A stretch of DNA of 64,000 nucleotides from NCBI RefSeq assembly GCF_003149185.1, contig NZ_QGDO01000003.1, forward strand, positions 888,379 to 952,378, given 5' to 3'. Within the stretch, counting starts at the first letter, position 1. Every line of letters begins with the position of its first letter. Shown here one piece after another: positions 53,194 through 60,753 of this stretch. The notes under the pieces were generated by a model, which was given only the letters and a program-made list of their open reading frames with translations, did no database searches and was not told the DNA's origin. A program made the translations under genes and the position numbers. This DNA is from Sediminitomix flava (GTDB lineage: Bacteria > Bacteroidota > Bacteroidia > Cytophagales > Flammeovirgaceae).

Positions 53194-55191
53194 ATGGAAA
53201 ATAGTGCCTTAAAGAGCTTACTAAAAAAGCTGAAAGAAGAAAAGAAAATACATAAGTCTATAGATTATTATATACCATCACTTTGGATAGACTCAAATTC
53301 TAAACCTAATCCTACCAAAGTGGAAGCTTATTCTTTCTATGAAAATCTGATAGAGGATATTCTCGGTAAGTCAGATGATGGAATTAACTATGCTCAATCT
53401 ATTTCAAAAATACAAAATCAGCATCATGGAATAGGAGGGGATTGGACCTATAAATCTGTTATCTATAATTTATTTCCACGACTAACGACTGCTTACGACC
53501 ACGATCATGATGGCTTTATAGGCAGTTCAGATATAGATTTATCATTAAATGAAAATGGTGTTAGGGAGACAGGTACATTCTTGAAGTGTATAGCAATGTT
53601 ACCTTATATCAAGTCCTTAGGGTGTAATACGATCTATTTCCTCCCAATTACAAGTATAGGAAAAGATGGAAATAAGGGAGATTTAGGCTCTCCTTACGCA
53701 ATTAGAAACCCATATGAGTTAGATCAGAGCTTAGCAGATCCAATTGTTGGTAAGGATGTGGTTTTACAGTTTAAAGCATTTGTGGAAGCTGCTCATATAA
53801 TGGGATTCCGAGTGATGCTAGAGTTTGTGCTTAGAACCTCAGCGCTTGATGGGGATTGGATTAAAACAAATCCAGAATGGTTTTACTGGATTAAGCAAGG
53901 AGAGGTTTCAACTTTTAAAAGTCCTGAATTTAGTGAGGATGATTTAGAGGAAATTAAATTAGTCCCTGAAGGAAAAGGAGTTTATCATGCTCCGAATAAG
54001 ACTTATCGAAATATTTTCTCTAAGCCACCAAGTCCTGAACAAATAAAAAAGGAGGGAAATAAATATGTAGCCGAAACTGAAGATGGGAAATTAGTAATAC
54101 CTGGAGCATTCGCAGATTGGCCACCAGATGATATCCAGCCAGCTTGGAGTGATGTGACTTATTTGAGAATGTATGATTTTCCATACTCAGATTCTGAAAA
54201 TGATTTTAATTATATGGCTTATAATACAATTAGATATTATGATCCTGTTTTAAGTCATCCGAAGAATGTAAACAGACCTTTGTGGGATAAGTTGGTTGGA
54301 GTAATACCACACTATCAAGAAACCTTTGGCATAGATGGAGTTATGATGGATATGGGACATGCCTTGCCAAAACCATTGATGACTGAGGTAATTGATAAAG
54401 CTAGAAGTATTGACCCTGATTTTGCTTTTTGCGAAGAAAACTTTGATATAGATCCTAATAGTAGAATGGCTGGTTTTAATGCTACTTTAGGTTTCGAATG
54501 GAGAGTTACAGGAAATGCTTATGTAAATGGTGGAATAAAAGATGTCATTTATAAAAGTGGTGAAAAGTTGCCTCTACCATTTTTTGGAACATCAGAAACG
54601 CATAATACACCCCGAACAGTCAAAAGAGGAGGAGTTCAGCATTCAAAGTTATGTTGGATGGTTAGTTGTTTTATGCCGAGTTCAATTCCATTTATTCATT
54701 CAGGTTTTGAAATTCTAGAAAGAAAACCTGTAAACACAGGGCTGAATTTTACAGAAGAAGAAACTGAGAAATATGGTAAGAAGAATCTCGCATTATTCTA
54801 TAGAAGCTCTTATGATTGGGACAATACAACTAATATAGTTCCTTACATCCAAAAGGTTCTGGAAATTAGAGAGCAGTTCTTCAAAACTGAGGAGATGAAA
54901 AATCATTTGGTTGGAAATGAGTTGTCGTTTAGAGTAGTAGATATACAGCAAGAAGGAGAAGATGTTATCGCTTTTGAAAGATTTGATCCTTGGCATCAGA
55001 ATCAGACCTATCTGATTGTTTCCAATACGAATTACCAAATTGCTCAGACCATAAAGATCAAACTCGAAGGGATGGGGAATAAAAAGGTAAAAGAACTAAT
55101 AACTGATGAACGTTACCAATTTAATTCTGATGAAGTTCATATCATCATTAAAAAAGGTGATTCACTTATTTTTAAATTAGAAAAGTACTAA
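53194..55191 (+). CDS. GH13 maltosyltransferase-like protein with altered active-site residues
   Basis: The 665-residue protein resembles Thermotoga maritima maltosyltransferase, a GH13 relative of GlgE. Shared features, from memory, are the R-T-S/A stretch with PEWFYWIK, QPAWSDVTYLRMY, and GVIPHYQ followed by GIDG and MDMGHALPKPL. The nucleophile is D386 and the acid/base E414 or E415 (FAFCEENF). Two normally invariant positions differ: the Arg two before the nucleophile is Met (MMD for RxD), and the third acid is Asn (ETHNTPR for the usual HD/PD-TPR). ATG 53194 is chosen over TTG 53185. Confidence 0.75.
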   Translation: MENSALKSLLKKLKEEKKIHKSIDYYIPSLWIDSNSKPNPTKVEAYSFYENLIEDILGKSDDGINYAQSISKIQNQHHGIGGDWTYKSVIYNLFPRLTTAYDHDHDGFIGSSDIDLSLNENGVRETGTFLKCIAMLPYIKSLGCNTIYFLPITSIGKDGNKGDLGSPYAIRNPYELDQSLADPIVGKDVVLQFKAFVEAAHIMGFRVMLEFVLRTSALDGDWIKTNPEWFYWIKQGEVSTFKSPEFSEDDLEEIKLVPEGKGVYHAPNKTYRNIFSKPPSPEQIKKEGNKYVAETEDGKLVIPGAFADWPPDDIQPAWSDVTYLRMYDFPYSDSENDFNYMAYNTIRYYDPVLSHPKNVNRPLWDKLVGVIPHYQETFGIDGVMMDMGHALPKPLMTEVIDKARSIDPDFAFCEENFDIDPNSRMAGFNATLGFEWRVTGNAYVNGGIKDVIYKSGEKLPLPFFGTSETHNTPRTVKRGGVQHSKLCWMVSCFMPSSIPFIHSGFEILERKPVNTGLNFTEEETEKYGKKNLALFYRSSYDWDNTTNIVPYIQKVLEIREQFFKTEEMKNHLVGNELSFRVVDIQQEGEDVIAFERFDPWHQNQTYLIVSNTNYQIAQTIKIKLEGMGNKKVKELITDERYQFNSDEVHIIIKKGDSLIFKLEKY

Positions 55192-55211
55192 CAAAATCTA
55201 GTTCTTATTTC

Positions 55212-55267
55212 ATATCCTAAATCCAATTGATTTGCTATTCAATCGGATTTAGGATATTATTGTTTTT
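55212..55267 (+). terminator. long hairpin terminator after the GH13 gene
   Basis: A 13-bp perfect stem (ATATCCTAAATCC with GGATTTAGGATAT) continues with ATTGA/TCAAT, followed by TATTGTTTTT. Confidence 0.8.
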
Positions 55268-55327
55268 AGGTATTGTATAAATTACACTATATTTTTTTCT
55301 AACCAATAAACCACGAAAACTACTAAA

Positions 55328-56218
55328 ATGAAAAAAATAGCTGTTATCGGATCAGGAACAATGGGAAATGGTATTGCCCATGTTTTTGCACAAAACAACT
55401 TCGAAGTAAACCTAATTGACATTTCTGCTGATGCATTGGATAGGGCAATCTCTACTATTTCAAATAACCTTGACAGGTTAATCAAGAAAGAAAAAATTGA
55501 TGAAGCAGTTAAGAATAAGACGCTTCAAAATATCACGACGTTTACAAAACTAGAGGAGGGAGTAGCTGATGTAGGTCTTGTAATTGAAGCAGCTACCGAA
55601 AATGTAGACATAAAGCTTTCTATTTTTAAAGACATTGATAAAGCAGCTCCTAAAGAGGCTATTTTAGCTACAAACACTTCATCGATTTCAATCACAAAAA
55701 TAGGTGCGGTAACATCTCGTCCTGAAAAAGTGATTGGAATGCACTTTATGAATCCTGTGCCAATGATGAAACTTGTAGAGGTGATTAATGGATATCTCAC
55801 TTTGAAAGAGACAACAGAGACAGTTGTGAGTTTGTCTGAGCAAATTGGTAAAATTCCGTTACCTGCTAATGACTATCCTGGTTTTGTGGCAAACAGAATT
55901 CTGATGCCAATGATCAATGAAGCAATTCTTTCATTACAAAATGGGGTAGCAGGTGTAAATGAGATTGATGGAATAATGAAATTGGGGATGGCACATCCTA
56001 TGGGGCCATTACAACTCGCTGATTTCATTGGTTTGGATGTGTGCCTTTCTATCATGAGAGTACTGCAGGATGGGCTAGGAGATGATAAATATGCTCCAGC
56101 TCCTTTATTGGTCAATATGGTGACAGCAGGACACTTGGGTGCTAAATCTGGTTATGGTTTTTATGATTGGAAAGAAGGGAACAATAAGAATCTGGTTGTT
56201 GCGAAACAATTCATTTAA
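55328..56218 (+). CDS. 3-hydroxybutyryl-CoA / 3-hydroxyacyl-CoA dehydrogenase
   Basis: This NAD(P)-dependent oxidoreductase acts on 3-hydroxyacyl-CoA in fatty-acid oxidation or butanoate metabolism. The 296-residue protein has an N-terminal Rossmann domain (IAVIGSGTMGNGIAHVFA with G8, G10, G13), ATNTSSISI, GMHFMNPVPMMKLVE carrying the catalytic histidine, and NRILMPMINEAI with HPMGPLQLADFIGLDVCL in the C-terminal domain. It is single-domain length (hbd/paaH type), not fused to a hydratase. It stands alone ahead of the ribosomal operon. Confidence 0.93.
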   Translation: MKKIAVIGSGTMGNGIAHVFAQNNFEVNLIDISADALDRAISTISNNLDRLIKKEKIDEAVKNKTLQNITTFTKLEEGVADVGLVIEAATENVDIKLSIFKDIDKAAPKEAILATNTSSISITKIGAVTSRPEKVIGMHFMNPVPMMKLVEVINGYLTLKETTETVVSLSEQIGKIPLPANDYPGFVANRILMPMINEAILSLQNGVAGVNEIDGIMKLGMAHPMGPLQLADFIGLDVCLSIMRVLQDGLGDDKYAPAPLLVNMVTAGHLGAKSGYGFYDWKEGNNKNLVVAKQFI

Positions 56219-56334
56219 AATATTGCCCCTTTATCTATTTGATAATCATTAAATAATCAAAACAAGTTCTTCTCTTAATGAATCTAATTGTCTTGAATTT
56301 CTTAAGATGATTAGGCATTTATGAGAAGAGTTTG

Positions 56335-56342
56335 TATATTTG
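56335..56342 (+). promoter_or_regulatory. -7 element (TATATTTG) of the rpsF operon
   Basis: Exact TAnnTTTG followed by C. Predicted transcription start is near 56349, giving a leader of about 60 nt. The -33 region reads TTAGG rather than TTTG. Confidence 0.6.
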
Positions 56343-56349
56343 CGATCTC

Positions 56350-56371
56350 AAAATCTTCAAATGAAGGTTTT
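56350..56371 (+). promoter_or_regulatory. hairpin at the 5' end of the rpsF leader
   Basis: AAAATCTTC pairs with GAAGGTTTT (one G-U) around a 4-nt loop AAAT. It would form within a few bases of the predicted transcription start. It lacks the CCG bulge known from S6:S18 leader motifs. Confidence 0.45.
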
Positions 56372-56410
56372 GTAATTATATATTTAATAGGTAATTCAAA
56401 TTTTCAAAGA

Positions 56411-56779
56411 ATGAAAGTTAAAAATTACGAGGCGGTTTTCATCATTAGTCCCGTTTTATCTGAAGAGCAGATAAAGGAAGCTGTCGACAAGTTTTCTAGT
56501 TTGTTGAAGGACAGCGGAGCAGATGTATACCACTCTGAAGATTGGGGTCTAAGAAAATTGGCTTATCCAATCGAGAAGAAATCTACTGGTTTCTACCAAT
56601 TATTCGAGTTTAAAGCAAGTCCTGAAGTGATTGCTAAGTTTGAGCTTGAATTGAAACGTGACGAACGTGTACTTCGTTTCTTGACAGTATCTCTAGACAA
56701 ATACGGTGTAGAGTACAATGAGAGAAGAAGAAACGGTCTTGGTAAAAAATCTGAAACTAAAACTGAGGAGGTAGCGTAA
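56411..56779 (+). CDS. rpsF: 30S ribosomal protein bS6
   Basis: bS6 binds bS18 on the platform of the small subunit. The 122-residue protein starts [20 protein letters not shown] and has [16 protein letters not shown] and [15 protein letters not shown], as expected. Frames starting up to 90 bp upstream would add non-conserved residues and lie at or before the predicted transcription start, so ATG 56411 is used. The stop codon overlaps the rpsR start. Confidence 0.96.
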   Translation: MKVKNYEAVFIISPVLSEEQIKEAVDKFSSLLKDSGADVYHSEDWGLRKLAYPIEKKSTGFYQLFEFKASPEVIAKFELELKRDERVLRFLTVSLDKYGVEYNERRRNGLGKKSETKTEEVA

Positions 56780-57030
56780 TGACTCTAATGAACGAACCTG
56801 TAAACAGACAGGAAAACAGAAAGAAGTACTGCCGATTCCAGAAGCACAGAATCAAGTACGTGGATTATAAAGATCCTGACTTCTTGTTGAAGTTCTTGAA
56901 CGAGCAAGGTAAAATCTTGCCAAGAAGAATCACTGGTACTAGCTTGAAATTCCAAAAAAGAGTTGCTAAAGCTGTGAAGAGAGCGAGACAAATCGCTTTG
57001 CTTCCTTACGTAGCAGACGGTCTTAAGTAA
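56779..57030 (+). CDS. rpsR: 30S ribosomal protein bS18
   Basis: bS18 is the partner of bS6 on the 30S platform. The 83-residue protein has [39 protein letters not shown] and [21 protein letters not shown], the conserved core. Its ATG overlaps the rpsF stop (TAATG), giving translational coupling and matched synthesis. Confidence 0.96.
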   Translation: MTLMNEPVNRQENRKKYCRFQKHRIKYVDYKDPDFLLKFLNEQGKILPRRITGTSLKFQKRVAKAVKRARQIALLPYVADGLK

Positions 57031-57053
57031 TCTTATTGACCTCCGTAATTCTC

Positions 57054-57115
57054 GGAATTTGCTGGGCTGAAAAACATCCCGGCGTAAGCTGTCGAAAGAT
57101 AGCAGAGCCCATTCC
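57054..57115 (+). ncRNA. candidate structured RNA between rpsR and rplI
   Basis: An outer helix pairs GGAA (57054-57057) and TGGGCT (57063-57068) with AGCCCATTCC (57106-57115), leaving a 5-nt bulge. An inner 6-bp hairpin GCTGTC-GAAA-GATAGC (57088-57103) is capped by a GNRA tetraloop. A competing hairpin GCTGGG (57061-57066) with CCCGGC (57078-57083) uses the same 5' strand, so two folds are mutually exclusive. It is followed by an A-rich 29-nt run to the rplI start. No known family recognised. Confidence 0.45.
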
Positions 57116-57144
57116 AAGGTTTAATTAAAAAATTAAAAATTACA

Positions 57145-57591
57145 ATGGAAGTAATTCTTAAAGAGGATATCAAGGGCCTAGGTTTCAAAAACGATATTGT
57201 AACTGTAAAGGCTGGTTACGGTAGAAACTACCTAATCCCTCAAGGATTCGCACACTTAGCTACAGAAGCGAATAAAAAAGTGCTTGCTGAGAACATCAGA
57301 CAAGCAGCACACAAAGCTGAGAAAATCAAACAGGATGCTGTAGATTTAGCAACTTCAATCGGTGAATTGACTATTACTATTAGTGCAAAAGCTGGTGAAA
57401 GTGGTAAAATCTTTGGAGCAGTTACTCCTCTTCAAATCTCTGAAACTTTGAAAGAGAAAGGATTCGATGTAGATCGTAAGAAAATCTCTTTCACTGAGGA
57501 AGTTAGAATGATCGGTTCTTATAAAGCTGAGCTAGCTCTTCACAAAGAAGTATCTCACGAGATCGCAGTTGAGGTTGTTGCTGCTGAATAG
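57145..57591 (+). CDS. rplI: 50S ribosomal protein bL9
   Basis: bL9 binds 23S rRNA near the L1 stalk and links two globular domains with a long helix. The 148-residue protein has the N-terminal signature MEVILKEDIKGLGFKNDIVTVK with GYGRNYLIPQGFA, the connecting helix (about 45-75) and the C-terminal domain with SGKIFGAVT. It is the third gene of the rpsF-rpsR-rplI operon, but is preceded by a folded 114-bp spacer. Confidence 0.96.
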   Translation: MEVILKEDIKGLGFKNDIVTVKAGYGRNYLIPQGFAHLATEANKKVLAENIRQAAHKAEKIKQDAVDLATSIGELTITISAKAGESGKIFGAVTPLQISETLKEKGFDVDRKKISFTEEVRMIGSYKAELALHKEVSHEIAVEVVAAE

Positions 57592-57619
57592 TTCAGAGCT
57601 ATCCAACTAGATACATCTA

Positions 57620-57633
57620 CTGCCGTGAGGCAG
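57620..57633 (+). promoter_or_regulatory. GNRA-capped hairpin in the rplI 3' untranslated region
   Basis: CTGCC-GTGA-GGCAG, a 5-bp stem with a GNRA tetraloop, enclosed by a weaker GTTCA/TGAAC pairing (57591-57595 with 57650-57654). It may protect the operon mRNA. Confidence 0.3.
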
Positions 57634-57680
57634 AATTAGTAACGAAGTTTGAACACGTCGTTATTTTAAGTTTTTTCCTT

Positions 57681-57716
57681 AAAAGGCTGATACTTTCAGA
57701 AGTATCAGCCTTTTTT
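57681..57716 (+). terminator. intrinsic terminator of the rpsF-rpsR-rplI operon
   Basis: A 15-bp stem (AAAAGGCTGATACTT with AAGTATCAGCCTTTT), loop TCAG, T-run. Confidence 0.92.
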
Positions 57717-57779
57717 GGTCATACTATTTTCTTTGAGGATTATTGTTAAGATTTAGGATGAATTAAATCCTGTTTTTCT

Positions 57780-57787
57780 TATTTTTG
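57780..57787 (+). promoter_or_regulatory. -7 element (TATTTTTG) of hisS
   Basis: Exact TAnnTTTG, 40 bp before the hisS ATG; predicted leader about 33 nt. The upstream region again has TTAGG rather than a clear TTTG. Confidence 0.5.
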
Positions 57788-57826
57788 TCCCTCATTCTAG
57801 AATACAATCTTTTAAAATTTATATAA

Positions 57827-59194
57827 ATGGCAGCGCAAAAACCTGGTATTCCGAAAGGAACACGAGACTTTGGACCTGAGCAAATGCTCAAGAGAACGTA
57901 TATTATGGATACGATCAAGGAAACTTTCAAACGTTTCGGTTTTCAGCCTTTAGAAACACCTTCTATGGAAAATTTATCTGTACTTACAGGTAAATATGGA
58001 GATGAAGGAGATCAATTGTTATTCCGTATTTTGAATTCGGGTGATTATTTGAGTAAGGCTAAACCTGAAGATATTGAGAAGGGTTCAAAGCATCTTTCTT
58101 CAAAGATCTGTGACCGTGGTTTGCGTTATGACCTTACTGTTCCTTTTGCTAGATACGTAGTAATGAATAGAGGAACTTTGTCATTCCCATTTAAAAGATA
58201 TCAGATGCAACCTGTTTGGAGAGCTGACCGTCCACAAAGAGGGCGTTATAGAGAGTTCTACCAATGTGATGCAGATGTTGTAGGTACAGATTCATTGATT
58301 TGTGAGGCAGAAATTGTAGCAATGATCAATGAAGTATTTGAGAAATTTGGAATCTCAGATTACAATATCAAGATCAATAACCGTAAAATTTTAACAGGTA
58401 TTACTGAAGCGATTGGCGAGGCAGGTAAAGAAACTGAGCTTTGCGTAGCTATCGATAAACTTGATAAAATTGGTCAAGAGAAAGTAAATGAAGAATTAAT
58501 AGAGAGAGGATTTTCTCAAGAAGCAGTAGAGAAGCTTCAAGGAATTCTACAAATTAAAGGCTCTTATGAAGAAGTACTTTCTCAATTAAAAGATACATTG
58601 GCGAGCTCTGAAACAGCAATGAAAGGTGTGGAAGAAATGGCTGAAGTCTTTGAGTATGTAAAAGCATTCGGAAAGGATAATAAATTCTTGGACTTTGATG
58701 TAACTCTAGCCAGAGGTTTATCTTACTATACAGGGGCAATCTTCGAGGTTAAAGTAAATAACGTGTCTATCGGTTCTGTAAGTGGAGGTGGACGCTACGA
58801 TAACTTGACAGGTGTATTCGGTTTAGAAGGAATGTCTGGTGTAGGTTTTTCATTTGGGGTTGATAGACTTTATGATGTTTTGGAAGAGCTAGACCTTTAT
58901 CCAAACAACGCAATGGAGTCTACTAAAGTGATGTTTGTAAACTTTGATATTGAATCTCAAACATTCTGTTTACCACATCTTCAGACTTTGAGAAATAATG
59001 AAATTTCAGCAGAAATTTATCCTCAATCAGCTAAAATGAAGAAGCAAATGACCTATGCAAATAACAAAGGGATTGCGTATGTGATTATGGCTGGTAGCAA
59101 TGAAATTGCAGAAGGTAAAATGACGCTTAAAAATATGATCTCAGGAGAACAAGAGCTTCTTACAATTGAAGAAGTTGTTGACCGATTGAAGTAA
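57827..59194 (+). CDS. hisS: histidyl-tRNA synthetase
   Basis: Class II aminoacyl-tRNA synthetase. The 455-residue protein has motif 1 region KGTRDFGPEQMLKR, motif 2 in PVWRADRPQRGRYREFYQCD, the histidine-specific loops LARGLSYYTGAIFEV and SGGGRYDNL, and motif 3 GVGFSFGVDRL. A C-terminal anticodon-binding domain spans about 350-455. Its own -7 box and terminator indicate a single-gene transcript. Confidence 0.96.
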   Translation: MAAQKPGIPKGTRDFGPEQMLKRTYIMDTIKETFKRFGFQPLETPSMENLSVLTGKYGDEGDQLLFRILNSGDYLSKAKPEDIEKGSKHLSSKICDRGLRYDLTVPFARYVVMNRGTLSFPFKRYQMQPVWRADRPQRGRYREFYQCDADVVGTDSLICEAEIVAMINEVFEKFGISDYNIKINNRKILTGITEAIGEAGKETELCVAIDKLDKIGQEKVNEELIERGFSQEAVEKLQGILQIKGSYEEVLSQLKDTLASSETAMKGVEEMAEVFEYVKAFGKDNKFLDFDVTLARGLSYYTGAIFEVKVNNVSIGSVSGGGRYDNLTGVFGLEGMSGVGFSFGVDRLYDVLEELDLYPNNAMESTKVMFVNFDIESQTFCLPHLQTLRNNEISAEIYPQSAKMKKQMTYANNKGIAYVIMAGSNEIAEGKMTLKNMISGEQELLTIEEVVDRLK

Positions 59195-59216
59195 TTCTTT
59201 CTAACTGAAAAAGAGA

Positions 59217-59246
59217 AGCTCTACATTTGTTGTAGGGCTTTTTTTG
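59217..59246 (+). terminator. intrinsic terminator of hisS
   Basis: A 9-bp stem with one G-U (AGCTCTACA with TGTAGGGCT), 5-nt loop, seven T. Confidence 0.85.
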
Positions 59247-59312
59247 TGTTTCAAGCTGAACTGTTATAAACTTGTATAATTATTAAAAGCTAAAACGTCT
59301 AAATTGAAATTT

Positions 59313-60704
59313 ATGGATTTTCAAAATGTCGATTTAAAGCAGATCGAAAATGTATTTTTTGTAGGGATTGGAGGAATAGGAATGAGTGCCTTGGCAAGGT
59401 GGTTTAACCTACATGGAAAAAATGTTTGCGGATACGACAAAACCCAAACCCCACTAACAGATTCTTTGGAGGCTGAAGGAATTTCCATTCATTTTACAGA
59501 CGAACTTTCAAATATTGATCAGGTTTTTAATGACAAGCCTGAATCGTGTTTAGCAATTTTCACCCCAGCTATTCCAAATGATCATTCAGAATTGAATTTC
59601 TTCAAGGATAGCCGAATTCCACTTCTAAAAAGATCAGAAGTACTTGGGCTGATTTCTAGATCATTGGCAACTATTGGTGTAGCTGGAACTCATGGAAAGA
59701 CCACGACTTCTTCAATGCTTGCCCATATTCTTCATCATGCTGGAGAAAATATGACGGCATTTTTAGGTGGTATTGCTACCAATTATAATTCAAATCTTAT
59801 TCTTCCATCAGCCAATGAAGAACAATCTACGGTTGTGGTTGAAGCTGATGAGTATGATCGTTCTTTCTTGAGACTTTCTCCAAAAATGGAAATTATCACC
59901 TCTGTTGAAGCCGATCATTTAGATATCTATGGTTCGGAAGCTTATCTGATTGATTCTTTCCAAATGTATATTGATAAGTTGGAAGAAGGGGATCAACTGA
60001 TTGTCCATGAAAAAGTAGGGTTAAGAAGTAAAGTTGATGGTGTAATTCATCAAAGCTATGGAGAAGCGACATCCAATGATTTTGTGATTAAAAATATCAG
60101 AATTGAAGAAGGGCAATATATTTTCGACTTGCAGTATGGTAAAACTGTGATTGAAGATATCACAATGCTTATTCCGGGTTATCATAATGTACTTAATGCT
60201 ACAGCAGCAACAATAGCAGCTTTAAATCAAGGTTTGAGTGCAACACAGATTAAAGAAGGTTTAGCAAGTTTCAAGGGGGTTAAAAGGCGTTTCGAATATT
60301 GGTTGAAAACAGATCAACACATTTATATAGATGATTATGCCCATCACCCGACTGAAGTTGAAGCATTTTTGTCTTCAGTAAAAAATATGTATCCCAAAAA
60401 AGAATTAGTTGCCATTTTTCAGCCTCATCTATTTTCTCGTACCCGAGATTTTGCAGAAGAATTTTCTAAGAGTCTCTCAATAGCAGATAGGTTACTACTA
60501 TTGGATATTTACCCTGCCAGAGAGTTACCAATTGAAGGCGTTACTTCAGAAATGCTTTTAAAGAATATTACTTCTAAAAAAGCTTTAGTTTCAAAAGAAG
60601 AAGCTTTGAAAATTGTTGAAGAAGAAAAACCGAAGTTGGTAGTCACAATAGGAGCGGGGGATATCGATAGACTTTGCCCCGAAATACAAAAAATACTTTC
60701 TTAA
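59313..60704 (+). CDS. murC: UDP-N-acetylmuramate-L-alanine ligase
   Basis: MurC adds the first amino acid to UDP-MurNAc in peptidoglycan synthesis. The 463-residue protein has FFVGIGGIGMSALA (15-28) for the UDP substrate, GTHGKTTT (125-132) as ATP-binding P-loop, VEADEYDRSFL and YAHHPTEV. An alternative is Mpl, which shares the fold, but the length and GIGGIGMS motif favour MurC. ATG 59313 is chosen over TTG 59304. It is separate from the division cluster where murC usually sits. Confidence 0.9.
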   Translation: MDFQNVDLKQIENVFFVGIGGIGMSALARWFNLHGKNVCGYDKTQTPLTDSLEAEGISIHFTDELSNIDQVFNDKPESCLAIFTPAIPNDHSELNFFKDSRIPLLKRSEVLGLISRSLATIGVAGTHGKTTTSSMLAHILHHAGENMTAFLGGIATNYNSNLILPSANEEQSTVVVEADEYDRSFLRLSPKMEIITSVEADHLDIYGSEAYLIDSFQMYIDKLEEGDQLIVHEKVGLRSKVDGVIHQSYGEATSNDFVIKNIRIEEGQYIFDLQYGKTVIEDITMLIPGYHNVLNATAATIAALNQGLSATQIKEGLASFKGVKRRFEYWLKTDQHIYIDDYAHHPTEVEAFLSSVKNMYPKKELVAIFQPHLFSRTRDFAEEFSKSLSIADRLLLLDIYPARELPIEGVTSEMLLKNITSKKALVSKEEALKIVEEEKPKLVVTIGAGDIDRLCPEIQKILS

Positions 60705-60741
60705 AAAAAATAGCCCTTAGTTTGCTAACTAAGGGCTTTTC
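60705..60741. terminator. bidirectional terminator between murC and the sulfatase gene
   Basis: A perfect 11-bp stem (AGCCCTTAGTT with AACTAAGGGCT), 4-nt loop, A-run on one side and T-run on the other. Confidence 0.9.
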
Positions 60742-60753
60742 TATTCAATAAAA

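Noticed and set aside
56321-56410. N-terminal extension of rpsF by 30 residues
   Set aside because: The extension is not part of the bS6 fold and begins upstream of the predicted transcription start; ATG 56411 gives the family N-terminus.
56785-57117. 110-codon minus-strand frame across rpsR
   Set aside because: It is antisense to a conserved ribosomal protein gene and its translation has no recognisable domain.
57591-57654. tRNA-like or small-RNA fold after rplI
   Set aside because: There is a GNRA hairpin and a closing 5-bp pairing, but no T-loop, anticodon arm or acceptor, so a tRNA is excluded; only the hairpin is listed.
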